Positions 1-9,560 are shown, counted from the stretch's first letter. The stretch is DNA of 64,000 nt from Symbiodinium natans (GCA_905221605.1 CAJNDS010002268.1:724232-788231), one strand, 5' to 3'. The notes: generated from the sequence alone by a model not told the origin. Numbers and translations are program-made.

Positions 1-254
1 AAGCGAATGCAATCTATACAGCTGCGCTCAAGTAGCAAAAGTGCATCAGAACTTATACATTCTGCAGCGCCAAGTCGCGATTGATTGAGACGCTGCGACT
101 TTCTGGAGTACTCTGGCTGCGTGTTCACAGCGAGCTTCTGCCAGCGATACGTGGATCTCCAGAGCACAACGCAAAGCCACTCGTCTCCACTCTTCTGAGG
201 AAGAAAATGAAGTCGGGTGAGGACAATGCAAGAGAGTGTCGCCGAGATCTGGCC

Positions 255-2933
255 TCAAGCGGCGAGCCTGATCGTAAATGAAACGTCTTGGCCTTGGTGC
301 AGCAAGTCCAATATGATTCTCGCTCTGTGGAGAACTTGTTCCCACTGCCGCTTGGCCATACTGATTTTCTCATCCGGATCAGGCAGCAAGTAGAGTGCCT
401 CAGGCATGTTGTTCCAAACATCAGCGTGCTTGCGCAGGATCTTGTTTATGACGCCATGGAACTTGCAATCAGATTGGAGATGCCATTGCATTTTTTTATA
501 GTATGTGCCTGCGTGCACGTAGGGAGACTTGTCAGACTCAAGCTTCGCCGCAGCAGAAACTGTAACTGACAAGTAGTCGCTACTGCCCCCGAGAGCATCC
601 TGAAGTTGAGCAGGACAGAAAGGGCATAATTGGTCTGGGTGATGTAGCACATGCCTGTGGCACATCCATGTCGAACACGTCGGGCAGACTCTCCAACGTG
701 TTGCAGTGATGCATCTCGTCTGCGCGCAGATGCTGCACTTCACTGTCGCAGTGTGAGATAAAGGAGATGGCTTAGACCTGAAGCTTGGCTGGAAATCGTC
801 TGCGTGTGTTCGCCTGTACAGCCACACGAACACTTCTGCTAAGGGAGGCGCCATCTCGATGCCGTTGGCGCTTGTGGTAATTCTAGTCACCCCGACGTTA
901 TCGAGTGAGACTTCAAAGCAATGGCTGCTCCACTCGAGCGCGAAGTTGTGGACGGTGTCTGCTCGGATCTGATGCCGTTCTCTGCCGTAATGAGGACGAG
1001 GCATTTCGCCGTTCAAGCCATAGGACCAAGTTGTGTTGCTTCTGAATAGATTGTCTATACGACAATATGATTTCTTGATTCCTCGCCATTCCTTAACGCC
1101 CATGTAAATGCCACAAGTAGATGCAGGGAGGATGAGGTCGAACGTTGCTCTTCCCATCATCGGACCTATGGAGTGGAAGCCCAGAATGTCCGTTCCGACG
1201 TTGCCAGGCAAGCGCATACGCTGCACTGGCATGGAAACATAGATGTTTTGCGGCATGGTTGAGAACAAACAAAGTTGCCTGCATCTCACACTTGCCGCGC
1301 TTGCGATGTTGCAAATAGGTAGGATCGAGTTGATTACAGAGCGATCATGGAACTCGTCCCCCTCTAAGTACAAGACTCTGTTCTGCCAACGACTAGAGTC
1401 TCGCACGGCCTCCTTCAGTGCTCGCCAGGTGGAAGCCAGTGTCCTGAAATGAGCTGGCGAAAAATGAAACAGGGTTATATCTCTGACAACATCCAGAGGA
1501 AGACTGCCTCCGATGCCGTCGAAGTCGTCTGCGTCCCAGCGCTTGTTATCATGTGTATTTGCTGCCAGCACAGCAGCTGTACTCGCATCATCTTGCTCAT
1601 GAACTTGTTTTTGTTGGGCTTGCAGACCGCACGCCAGTCTCATGAGATCTGCGGCAAGGCAGCTATCGTCGGAGCCGTTCTCGATGCAGTGATAGCATTC
1701 GTCACGGCAATGAACACGTTCAAATGCCAGCTGTCTGCACAGCCTTGCGTTGGCAGCCTCTGACGTCGCGAGAAATTTGCGGAGTGCGGGTTCACTGCTG
1801 TCTTTCTCATGATGCTTCACAGTGTAATCTGTTGCGACGCACTCCGTGCTGCCGCCCATAGCATCCTCTTCATCTACACACGGGTCGCCCGACATGCTTT
1901 GTTTTCTGCTGAAGCCGGAGACAATTGCTGCTTCCTGCCAGATGGGCTTCCCGACACTAGAGCCTGGCAGTAGTTCGAAATTCACGAAGTCGTTACCGAA
2001 AGCATGTAGCGTGCCCAGGTACAAACTAATAAGGGCAGGATGGATGCACATTGGAATCTGAATTTCATACTGTGTTTTTGAAGACACACTTGGTCGGATT
2101 AGATGCGACACATCACCGCATGTATCGGCGCAATGCTGCCCCAGCGTTCCTTGTTTCGCCAGGCCGATGTACTTCTTGCAATCAACATCCGAAACTCTGC
2201 GGCCGCAAGCGTAACAAAGTTGTCGCCGTCTGCACATGGCAGCTTTCACAATTGTATGCTCGCTCTGGAACCAGCGGACGAACATGTCTTCCGTTTCTGG
2301 CCAGGCGAACGCAGATCCTGCCAATGGTGGAAGTGCTATTTGCGTTGAGCGGCGTTCACTTGTCAGTCGTACATGACAGCCAACTGGCAGCCAGGATATA
2401 TCATCGCTTTCTTGAAGACAACATTCACCAACTTCAAGGCGGTATCTGTTTCCGCGCGTTTTCAGAAATCCGAAAGCAATGTCGAGATACGACCAGACGC
2501 CGTCCCAACTGGGATAAGGTAAGAAAGGAATGATTACTGCTTGCTCGATTCCGGCGTCGCCTAACTCAAATAAACAGAATGAGATGCGTGTAGTTCCCAG
2601 TGGGTAGAAAGGCACCGCCATAAACATGAGGGTGCGCACTTCTTTGTCGAATAAGATTCCAGGCAAAGCTCGACAGCCAGGTCTGTTGATGTTGTATGCC
2701 CGCGCGACTACGTCAAAGGGAACCTCGCCAGGCGAAATCCCAATAAGTGTACTTCGTCGTTGTCCGAAGAAAAAAATTCTGCATCGTCGATTTGTGGAGG
2801 AGATCTCGTGTATCGCAGGCACGCAATCCTGCGAATACTCTGAAGCGCCTCCTTTGCCATCTTGCTCCTGACGCCGATTCCATCGCCTGCAAACGACGAA
2901 AAAGGTGCACACGTATTGTAAGCTGCGTGTCAC
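255..2933 (-). CDS. Large hypothetical protein with F-box-like, SPRY-like and Cys-rich regions
   Basis: An uninterrupted 892-codon frame, far longer than chance at this base composition. From the N terminus there is a Cys/His cluster (about residues 230-275), a second one (about 400-430), a Leu-rich stretch starting LPLDVVRDITLFHF (about 475-515) that resembles an F-box helix set, a beta-rich region with WSYGLNG and a Glu-poor core (about 560-700) that recalls SPRY/B30.2 domains, and a C-terminal cluster starting CSICAQTRC and containing CPTC and CPFC (about 728-775) that could bind zinc. An F-box plus a zinc cluster would fit a ubiquitin-ligase adaptor, but that is inference from weak resemblance. 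The first Met at 2933 may not be the real start, because the first 15 residues look less coding-like than what follows and an upstream exon could exist. No family is identified with confidence. Confidence 0.6.
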   Translation of the reverse strand: MTRSLQYVCTFFVVCRRWNRRQEQDGKGGASEYSQDCVPAIHEISSTNRRCRIFFFGQRRSTLIGISPGEVPFDVVARAYNINRPGCRALPGILFDKEVRTLMFMAVPFYPLGTTRISFCLFELGDAGIEQAVIIPFLPYPSWDGVWSYLDIAFGFLKTRGNRYRLEVGECCLQESDDISWLPVGCHVRLTSERRSTQIALPPLAGSAFAWPETEDMFVRWFQSEHTIVKAAMCRRRQLCYACGRRVSDVDCKKYIGLAKQGTLGQHCADTCGDVSHLIRPSVSSKTQYEIQIPMCIHPALISLYLGTLHAFGNDFVNFELLPGSSVGKPIWQEAAIVSGFSRKQSMSGDPCVDEEDAMGGSTECVATDYTVKHHEKDSSEPALRKFLATSEAANARLCRQLAFERVHCRDECYHCIENGSDDSCLAADLMRLACGLQAQQKQVHEQDDASTAAVLAANTHDNKRWDADDFDGIGGSLPLDVVRDITLFHFSPAHFRTLASTWRALKEAVRDSSRWQNRVLYLEGDEFHDRSVINSILPICNIASAASVRCRQLCLFSTMPQNIYVSMPVQRMRLPGNVGTDILGFHSIGPMMGRATFDLILPASTCGIYMGVKEWRGIKKSYCRIDNLFRSNTTWSYGLNGEMPRPHYGRERHQIRADTVHNFALEWSSHCFEVSLDNVGVTRITTSANGIEMAPPLAEVFVWLYRRTHADDFQPSFRSKPSPLSHTATVKCSICAQTRCITATRWRVCPTCSTWMCHRHVLHHPDQLCPFCPAQLQDALGGSSDYLSVTVSAAAKLESDKSPYVHAGTYYKKMQWHLQSDCKFHGVINKILRKHADVWNNMPEALYLLPDPDEKISMAKRQWEQVLHRARIILDLLHQGQDVSFTIRLAA

Positions 2934-3433
2934 TTGTTTACTAATGTTTCAGTATTCTTTTATGATGTCATTAGTTGTAAACGTGTGAGGCATTGAGTTT
3001 AATATTTCTGCTGAGATTCGGTGCTTTGGTTATAGGCTGGAAGTCGGCCGCGGCATCACCTTTCTCGCACCTGCAGGGTTCGACATGTGTTTGCTTTCTC
3101 AGATGATGCTGCGCAATACATAAACAAACATCTTTGTGTAGTAATTGTCACGTGTGACCTTGCATCAGAAGATGTTGACGACGTTGCTACATAGCTGCTG
3201 GAAGTCCTCGCAAGCGCAGATTCTTAAATGCATATTCGCAATGCTGGTTTTGTTAATCAAGTTATGCTACTGAATTTGTAGCTGCGCAAAACTGCAGGCA
3301 GTCCGTGGCGAAGCCTGCAAAGATGTGAGCGGTGTTGCCTTGCGTCGAGACCACCTCACAGAATTTAAGACATTGATTGCGTGATGAATGAATTGAACCA
3401 CTGTGCGCAACGTCAAGTGCGTATTGGGTTTTG
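2934..3433. other. Intergenic or intronic stretch, no gene seen
   Basis: AT-rich sequence upstream of the 892-codon frame. I see no long open frame, repeat array or RNA gene. It could hold the 5' region of that gene or the 3' end of the next minus-strand gene. Confidence 0.4.
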
Positions 3434-4033
3434 CTACCGAAAAGTAAGCCTTCTGGACGACATCGTAGTCAAAATATCTTCGAAGTCCCGCAGCATCGCC
3501 CATGAATCTTTAATAGTATCCGACCAAAAAGCTGTTTTCAGTGAAGGGCAGTACAGCATTGCGCCGGGAAAGCCGCGTGGAAACCCCAATTGTCTGAGGA
3601 TCGGATGTTGAGGATGTAGCTCCCACGCTCCATGTCGATCACGTAAATAACCAATGTTGCAATCGCTGATTGAGTTCAGCGTTGGTCGAGGAGTGCATTG
3701 GCTTCTACGAAAAACAGCCCATTCATCTTTTAATCTCCACTCCAAATGTGAACCAGAGTGGAAAGGCTCGAAGTTGCTTGGAATTTTGTATGAAGAAGGC
3801 TGCGCCTGAAGCGTAATTCCAACCAGATTTACAAGTGCAGATGGGCTGCTCATTCCGACAGCTGCAGACACTCGCAGAATACTATTTACTGCCTTGGACT
3901 CCAAATTTCTGGATGCTGTAGATGTTTGGCTAGAAGCCGAAGTTGCCTTCACAAATGCAAGCATATTCACGCAAATTACAGACACCTGAAGTAACTTTGC
4001 CTGTGTGCAAGCATTTGCAATATGCTCAAGCAC
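3434..4033 (-). CDS. Hypothetical exon(s) of a spliced minus-strand gene
   Basis: A 199-codon open frame on the minus strand. Its start overlaps the end of the duplicated exon at 4001-4092, so part of it may be read-through of an intron. The part after about residue 60 contains LKDEWAVF, a His/Pro-rich turn and PGAMLYCPSLKTAFW, and looks coding. I cannot assign a family. It probably belongs to the same gene as the exons at 4001-5728, judging by strand, spacing and the shared splice pattern. Confidence 0.4.
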   Translation of the reverse strand: MLEHIANACTQAKLLQVSVICVNMLAFVKATSASSQTSTASRNLESKAVNSILRVSAAVGMSSPSALVNLVGITLQAQPSSYKIPSNFEPFHSGSHLEWRLKDEWAVFRRSQCTPRPTLNSISDCNIGYLRDRHGAWELHPQHPILRQLGFPRGFPGAMLYCPSLKTAFWSDTIKDSWAMLRDFEDILTTMSSRRLTFR

Positions 4034-4092
4034 GCAGCCTTTGCACTGGATGTTCTTGATGAATGTGACGTTGAAGACGCAGCCGAGTCTGC
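4001..4092 (-). CDS. Duplicated 92-nt exon, copy 1
   Basis: On the minus strand the segment is preceded by ...ACAG and starts with GC. It encodes about 30 residues that include KNIQCKGC and ends in ...ACACAG before GCAAAG, a GC-type donor. It is a paralogue of 4182-4273: same length, same phases, and the octapeptide KNIQCKGC is identical. Two Cys three residues apart suggest a disulfide or metal site. Function unknown. Confidence 0.5.
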
Positions 4093-4181
4093 CTGTTTAG
4101 TCATAAAAGAATAGACCCAAGCACGCTTTTAACACGAGCAAGCTAATTCTTGCGACATATGATTAATTGATGTTCACTTGC

Positions 4182-4273
4182 CTGCATGAAAGCAATTGCA
4201 ATGGGCTTAAGCATGCAGCCTTTGCACTGGATGTTCTTGACGATCTCGACGTTGGAGATACAGTTGGGTTTGC
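4182..4273 (-). CDS. Duplicated 92-nt exon, copy 2
   Basis: Second copy of the exon at 4001-4092. It is preceded by ...CAACAG, starts with GC, and ends in ...ATGCAG before GCAAGTG. It again encodes KNIQCKGC, with about half of the remaining residues changed. Both copies enter needing one preceding base and leave in phase 0, so they cannot be joined to each other in frame. They are therefore alternatives, or one is dead. Confidence 0.5.
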
Positions 4274-4415
4274 CTGTTGACTTATTTAAAAACATAAACA
4301 CGTACGTTTCGCACCTGTGAATTTGTCACACGCGAAGCGCTGCGCTGTACTCAATACATGATGTTTCTTGATCACCGTCACAGAAGCAAAATCATAAGCC
4401 TTCATCGTCGAGCTG

Positions 4416-4730
4416 CTAGACGAGGTCGAGGCCTGTCAATAATTTCGCGCGTAATGAAACTGATGATCTACTGATGAATATATGCAATGCGCAAGGCCTT
4501 ACTGTCTTGTCTTGTACTGCAGAAAGCCTGACAATTTTTTGAATGCGCCATAATGACTTGAAGTCACTGCGCTTGCTAAATGACGCCTCTAGCATGCCCG
4601 GAATCTCCAAGATCACATCTTGAAGTGTCTTTGTTCTTGGACTCGGCACATCTCCGCCGTGTACCACCAAGTCTCTGCGCAAAGCTTTTTTCATCCAAGG
4701 CCTACGAAGATTGCCGTGAGAAAACACCAC
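4416..4730 (-). CDS. Possible exon of the same spliced gene
   Basis: A 104-codon minus-strand open frame. Its middle part contains VILEIPGMLEAS and SDFKSLWRIQKIVRL and has coding-like composition; the N-terminal part is less convincing. No family is recognised. It is listed because it lies on the same strand and between other likely exons. Confidence 0.3.
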   Translation of the reverse strand: MVFSHGNLRRPWMKKALRRDLVVHGGDVPSPRTKTLQDVILEIPGMLEASFSKRSDFKSLWRIQKIVRLSAVQDKTVRPCALHIFISRSSVSLRAKLLTGLDLV

Positions 4731-4983
4731 ATGAGTTTACGAGCACGCACGCCAATATGTTCTGGTTTCTTAGGCTCGAACTCGAGACCAGAGCCCTTAG
4801 AATCCTCAGCAATGTCTAGGATGTCCACAGAAGATCCGGCCTGACGTATCAGAGTGCCTTAAAAGAAAATACGAACTACACCACTGAATAGCGCCTGCAA
4901 GCGGTAGATTTTGTACGCTTGCTTGGGATTCAAGTAGACGACTCTCGTAGATGGACATCTCCACCAGGTAGCCTGACGTAATC

Positions 4984-5393
4984 TCAGCATGCAGTGTTAT
5001 CAACTAGAGTAACTAGAGATAATACGCAAAGTGCCTCCATGGTTGAGAGATGTGCTCGCTCCCATAAATGTCGCTGCTTGGTGAAGTTGATTTCGCAGCC
5101 ATTCTCGTCAACGCGAATAGCTACGAAGTGATTGTCAGCCAAAAGGATGTATTCGCCGAAAGATGATAGGCTCTTTGTAGGCACCGGTGTCAGGTGCTTC
5201 CTCAGTTTGCTTGCTCGTGCAGTTATAGCGAATGAACACATTGCATTACAAGTTCTGCTGAGTGTCTCGAATGAAAGCAGCATTTCGTTGCCATTCCTGA
5301 GTGCCCAGAAAGGTCCATCGCAGCTGTAAGGGACCTTTACGCCGTGTGATCGGAAGGCGTCGATGAGGCAAACTTCAGCGAACTTCTCCTGAC
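4984..5393 (-). CDS. Long exon with DGPFW motif, unknown family
   Basis: The minus strand is open for about 136 codons from an AG|G acceptor at 5393/5394 to a TGA at 4984. It encodes a segment with GVKVPYSCDGPFW, a Cys/Ser-rich stretch, and GEYILLADNHFVAIRVDENG. The HFVAI element, set after an aromatic/aliphatic strand, is reminiscent of catalytic-His strands in some papain-fold proteases, but I see no matching Cys box, so this is only a thought. It is paralogous at its N-terminal part to the exon at 5574-5728. Confidence 0.5.
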
Positions 5394-5573
5394 CTGTGCA
5401 TGAAGCATTGCTTACTTGATGAGCTGACTATAAGCATTTGTAATTATTCAAAAGTTACGAGTCCAAATGCAAGCCGTTAAGGCGCTATGTGTTTTCTGAC
5501 TTCTTGCGCTTTACTTCCTCTGCAGCATTATCTGCTTTGTATACCATAGTGTCAAAATTCTGAATTGCTTTAT

Positions 5574-5728
5574 TTAATGCTCGCAGTGACCTGGCTGTTT
5601 GGCCCAGAAGTGTGTGCAGAACGAAATAAGAGATGTGTCGTTGTTGGCTGCGCTCCAGAATGGGCCGTCGCGGCTGTACGTCACCTTGAAGCCGGTGCAT
5701 TGGACAATTTCGAGCAGGTCACGATGAC
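5574..5728 (-). CDS. Paralogous DGPFW exon, shorter
   Basis: Starts after an AG|G acceptor at 5729, in the same phase as the exon at 5393. It encodes HRDLLEIVQCTGFKVTYS followed by RDGPFW and a Ser/Asn-rich tail, and reaches TAA at 5574. The block G-x-KV-x-YS-x-DGPFW followed by an L-x-SF pair is shared with the neighbouring exon. The two are therefore a tandem duplication of a domain or of a whole small gene. The in-frame stop suggests either a gene end here or a splice site before it. Confidence 0.45.
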
Positions 5729-5729
5729 C

Positions 5730-6656
5730 TCACGATATCATACATTGATCTCGACAAACTTGCGTGCTTTCAGTGACATGTTGTCTTGCCACAGTCTCGG
5801 CAGAAGAACACGCGCTCGTAACTTTGACTGCTATATTATTTTTCTGAGCATGGAATATATCCAAGATGCTGGTGGAGCCTGAGGGCTTGCGTGTGCTTCG
5901 CTCGCAGCAAATTGATCGAAAGTTTCGACCTCAGAGAAACATGAGCGCAGACTATTCGGAATTAACTGTGCCAAAACTTATAAGTACACGTGCGCCTCTC
6001 CGACCGAAGCCTCTGTACCAAGCAGGTCTGGTGATCGACTTCCAGCAAATTGAATCCTTCTGTAACAACAATTCGATCGAACATAAGGCAGCCGTCACTC
6101 AGTTACGTCCTGCGTAGTCGCGTGGCGACGTGTACTGCAAAGTCGACTAAATATGTTCTTCGCGATCACATCGCCGACGTTGTCAATGCACTTCTTCATG
6201 CAGAAGCCAGCGGCGATCCCTTGTGAAACATATGCAGAATACGCAGCATGTTCTAGAGTTGATCCATTACGTCTAGAGGCAGGCGGGCTCGGTCGACTTC
6301 AGGAGAGACATGTCGGCCTGAATGAACGGCATGTCGCTGAACCTTTTCGGCAGACTCACAAACAATGTAGCACCGCGCATCTTCAGGAGTTAGCATTTGT
6401 AATCTGAAACTGAAGCACGGACGCCAGCGAGGCTGCGAACCTGCTGAAGGGAGTGATGCAGGCATAAGTATAGCAATGCTTCGGTTTGCATTCTAACTGC
6501 ATCGCAACTCAGCGGTGAACTCCATTTGGATGAGCTTGTCAACGTGCGTAGACGTTGCAACAGCGTCAGCCGAAGAAGAACACAAGGGTTCAATAATCAT
6601 CTTCCTAGTTCAGAAAGCGCAGATCTTTTGAAGAGGCGCATGTCAAATGACTTTCT
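5730..6656. other. Left flank of the retroelement, no assigned gene
   Basis: Several short open frames on both strands (60-105 codons), none with a motif I recognise. It may contain further exons of the minus-strand gene at 3.4-5.7 kb. It ends at the retroelement insertion point; the last bases before the element read TGACTTTCT. Confidence 0.35.
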
Positions 6657-6934
6657 GCTAACGGTCAACGGGTTGATAGTGCATTAAAGTCTGAGCCTAG
6701 AGAAAAACCCCTTTGTGTTTCTTTGCTAGCTCGCCTGAGCTTTGGGAAAAGGGAAAACTTTCCTTCATTGGCCTTTTGCACTCATTTTCCAGTCTCTGAC
6801 ACCATTGCTTGCGCATGTTCACCGGTTCAAGTGCCTTGTGAACGATGAGCATCTGCAAGTTCTTGGAGCTGCCAAATGTTTTGCATCAAGCTTTGGACAC
6901 TAGACTCAAGCTTCTGCAATGTGTCAAAGTTTCT
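6657..6934 (+). repeat. Split direct repeat A1
   Basis: A 278-bp repeat starting GCTAACGGTCAACGG and ending near GTGTCAAAGTTTCT. It recurs at 15658-15935 with an offset of 9001 bp and two visible substitutions. It contains the 5' non-coding leader and the first possible ATG of the coiled-coil ORF. Confidence 0.92.
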
Positions 6935-7260
6935 GTGTCAGAATTTCTAGTTTCTCCGCCCGTGCGCGGTCCATGGACGCTGGCCTCACAGCTGATCGAC
7001 TGCAGGTCCTTGAGGCTCGCTTGGACAGTCACAGTCGTGACCTTGTGCTGCTCGGGCGTGCGCAGCGTCAGCTTACGCATCGTGTTGTTTCCTTGGAGTC
7101 AAGCATAGCATCTCTTGAAACTCGTCTTGGAGATCTCGAAGCTGACCTCGAACAGGCTTCCACAAGGTTGGCTGCCATCAATCATTTCTTGCACATCTCC
7201 ATAGGACGTTTGGCCAACTTGTTGCGTCGTTTGTTGCGGTTGCGCCCTGCTGGCTTCTGA
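6919..7260 (+). CDS. Small coiled-coil protein of the retroelement
   Basis: 113 codons from ATG 6919, or 95 codons from a second ATG at 6973 (MDAGLTADRL). From about residue 25 to 95 the sequence shows heptad-like spacing of Leu, Val and Ile with many Arg, Glu and Asp, as in a coiled coil, and then a basic Leu-rich end. No enzyme motif is visible. Its TGA (7258-7260) overlaps the ATG of the recombinase ORF as TGATG, which suggests termination-coupled reinitiation from one transcript. It might act as a multimerising partner of the recombinase or Gag; that is inference. Confidence 0.65.
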   Translation: MCQSFCVRISSFSARARSMDAGLTADRLQVLEARLDSHSRDLVLLGRAQRQLTHRVVSLESSIASLETRLGDLEADLEQASTRLAAINHFLHISIGRLANLLRRLLRLRPAGF

Positions 7261-9560
7261 TGTCTGAAGACAGTGCTTCTGCCCCTAGCCATTGTCTACG
7301 CTGCATTGGTCCTTGCACTTGCGCCACACCGCTGCTGCATGTGGTGAGACGTTATGCCCTCCATCATTCCAGAGCTGGTCTTGCGGATAATTTGGGGTCT
7401 TTGGGATCGCTTGAGTCTCCGAGTTTAGCAGCACCAGGTACCCCGGGGCTGTTGGATGAGCCCGGCTCGCAGCCAGAGCCAGTAGAGCAAGGCCTCGTGG
7501 ATGCCTCAGGTCCTGCGTTGGACTTGTCGGACTTGCTTATCGGGGATGAAAGCTGTGGGGAAGGCCTTAGCGACTTTGAGGGCTTCGGAAGTCTTAGGGA
7601 AGGTTCTCCGGTGCCGAGAGAGCATTCTGTTCTTGGTGTTGGCACTGGTTTTTCACCGTCCGAAGAAGATGGGCATGCGGTGGTTCCTGAGTTCGAATTC
7701 TCCGGAAGTCCCAACTTTGTGGTGCCGACCCCGAAGCCAAGCCCATTGAAAGGTCGTCCAGACATCAGATCGGTTGTTGAGCAGGTCGGGCTCAGAGTCG
7801 TTGATCCCGCTTCCCACCTTCGGCTTCCTTGGGAGACTGGCATTTATAAGGGTCTTTTCGAAAATTTCCCTGCGCTGTCGGGGGTGCCATCCTTCACCGT
7901 TCCTCCGGCACCTTTTAGCCTGCAGATTGTGCCTTCGGAGCCCATGGGAAGTTCGCCCGCGAGGCCCGGACCTTCGGTGGCGCCATGCAAAGCTTTGCGT
8001 GCCTTCAGGTGCCATCATGACATTGCATATGAGGCCAGGATAGAGGCGGTTTTGGAGAAAAGTTGCCTTAAGCTTGTGGGGTTCCTGAACTCTTTGGAGC
8101 TTAACGCCAGACCACATGCGTGGCCTGCCGGTCATGATGACCAGTGCATCTATGTCAAGGCCTGCCTCGGCGTGAAGTCGCCATTCACTGTCGAGAAGCG
8201 TGCAAATTCATTGGTTCATCTCATGCGCTGGATGGTTGAGTACAAAGGGCTTCTTGTGAGCATCACCGAGGATGGGCTCTGGGATTACTTGTCATACTTG
8301 AAGGAACATGCTGCAGCGGCCTCCAAAGGACAGGCTTCCATATCAGGCATCCGTTTTGCGTTGCATGTTCTGGGAGTGTGTTTCTCCGAGCACGTGTTGA
8401 GTCGTCGATGCATTGGATTCGCCGAACAAATGGAGGCCTTGTCACGGGAGTCTTGCCAGGCATCTTCTTTGTTGCTTTCAGAGCTTCTGGCGTTGCACGG
8501 TATGTTGAAAAACAGTGCGCTGGAGCCTTGGGACCGAGCTTCCGTGGCGTTCTTGATCATCTGTGCGTATGCCAGAGCGCGAGCCAGCGACCTTGTGAGA
8601 GTCCAAAGGGTGTCGGCCGACACCGCAGATAAATTTGGGTTCCTTGAGATCATGCTCAAAACTCATAAAGGGGCTAGGAACCCTAAGCTTAAGTCCAAGC
8701 TCCTGCCCGTGATTGCTCCGTTGGTTGGGGTCGATGGATCCAACTGGTATCACGATGTCAAGGCTGCTCTGGAAGCAGTGGGCTTGTCGCTCGATGGCGA
8801 CATTAACGGCCCTTTGTTCCGTCCTCCTAGCGACGGTGCGGGAGGAGCTCCAGGTGTGCGTGAGCTTCGCGCTCATGAGGTGACTGCTTTGCTGCATTCT
8901 TTCCTTGGTCAGCCCGATGCGAATCGCCGGCTGTCTTCACACAGCCTCAAGGCAACCTTGCTTGACTGGACTTCAAAATTTGGCTTGCCTCCTCAGCAGC
9001 AGCATATCCTTGGACGCCACTGTGATGCTGTCAAGGGAAGTGCACCATTGTACTCGAGAGACCTGGTTTATGATGCCACGCGAGCTCTTCAGAGCGTCAT
9101 CATGGAGGTGCATCATGCCCGTTTCGTGCCCGATGCGCCGAGGTCCTTGAGGTATCCACAGAGTCTTGCTCAGTCTCATGTTGATGTGATTGAAGTCAAG
9201 GACGAGCCCGTTGGCGAAGCAGTGCCGATTCCCACGGTGGGCAAGGAGCCAGAACCTGCTGAGCATGATGCCAGCCCTGCTTCAAGCTCCGATGTGGAGT
9301 CCTCCTCTAGCAGTTCATCCAGCTCCGACAGCGATGCACCTGCATCCTGCAAGAAGTTCGCGCGACCGGACTGGCCTGAGGAGCTCACGCGTGTGCATAA
9401 GAAGACTCGTACCATGCATTTGGCTAAATCCTTTACAGGTGGAGGCACTGCAATCTTTGCATGCGGTCGAGCGGAATCTGATGCTTACGAGGCTGGATGC
9501 GCTTCTGGCCCAGGCAGGCGCTGTGAAGTTTGCGTTCGTCTTGGGGCTGATACGTCTTGA
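7260..9560 (+). CDS. Tyrosine recombinase (integrase of the retroelement)
   Basis: 766 aa. Residues 1-260 are Pro/Ser/Glu-rich and likely disordered. A helical core-binding region follows at about 270-400, then a catalytic domain at about 410-615. Visible catalytic elements are R441 in RASDL, a Lys-rich beta hairpin after KTHKG, H561 in SSHSLKATLLDW, H587 in LGRH, and the presumed nucleophile Y598 in PLYSRD. The spacing H587-Y598 fits tyrosine recombinases. The usual second Arg of the H-x-x-R box is Lys (K564). The C-terminal 100 residues hold a Ser/Asp tract and a basic Cys-containing tail. The enzyme should cut and rejoin circular cDNA at the target. It starts by overlapping the coiled-coil ORF stop. 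Confidence 0.88.
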   Translation: MSEDSASAPSHCLRCIGPCTCATPLLHVVRRYALHHSRAGLADNLGSLGSLESPSLAAPGTPGLLDEPGSQPEPVEQGLVDASGPALDLSDLLIGDESCGEGLSDFEGFGSLREGSPVPREHSVLGVGTGFSPSEEDGHAVVPEFEFSGSPNFVVPTPKPSPLKGRPDIRSVVEQVGLRVVDPASHLRLPWETGIYKGLFENFPALSGVPSFTVPPAPFSLQIVPSEPMGSSPARPGPSVAPCKALRAFRCHHDIAYEARIEAVLEKSCLKLVGFLNSLELNARPHAWPAGHDDQCIYVKACLGVKSPFTVEKRANSLVHLMRWMVEYKGLLVSITEDGLWDYLSYLKEHAAAASKGQASISGIRFALHVLGVCFSEHVLSRRCIGFAEQMEALSRESCQASSLLLSELLALHGMLKNSALEPWDRASVAFLIICAYARARASDLVRVQRVSADTADKFGFLEIMLKTHKGARNPKLKSKLLPVIAPLVGVDGSNWYHDVKAALEAVGLSLDGDINGPLFRPPSDGAGGAPGVRELRAHEVTALLHSFLGQPDANRRLSSHSLKATLLDWTSKFGLPPQQQHILGRHCDAVKGSAPLYSRDLVYDATRALQSVIMEVHHARFVPDAPRSLRYPQSLAQSHVDVIEVKDEPVGEAVPIPTVGKEPEPAEHDASPASSSDVESSSSSSSSSDSDAPASCKKFARPDWPEELTRVHKKTRTMHLAKSFTGGGTAIFACGRAESDAYEAGCASGPGRRCEVCVRLGADTS

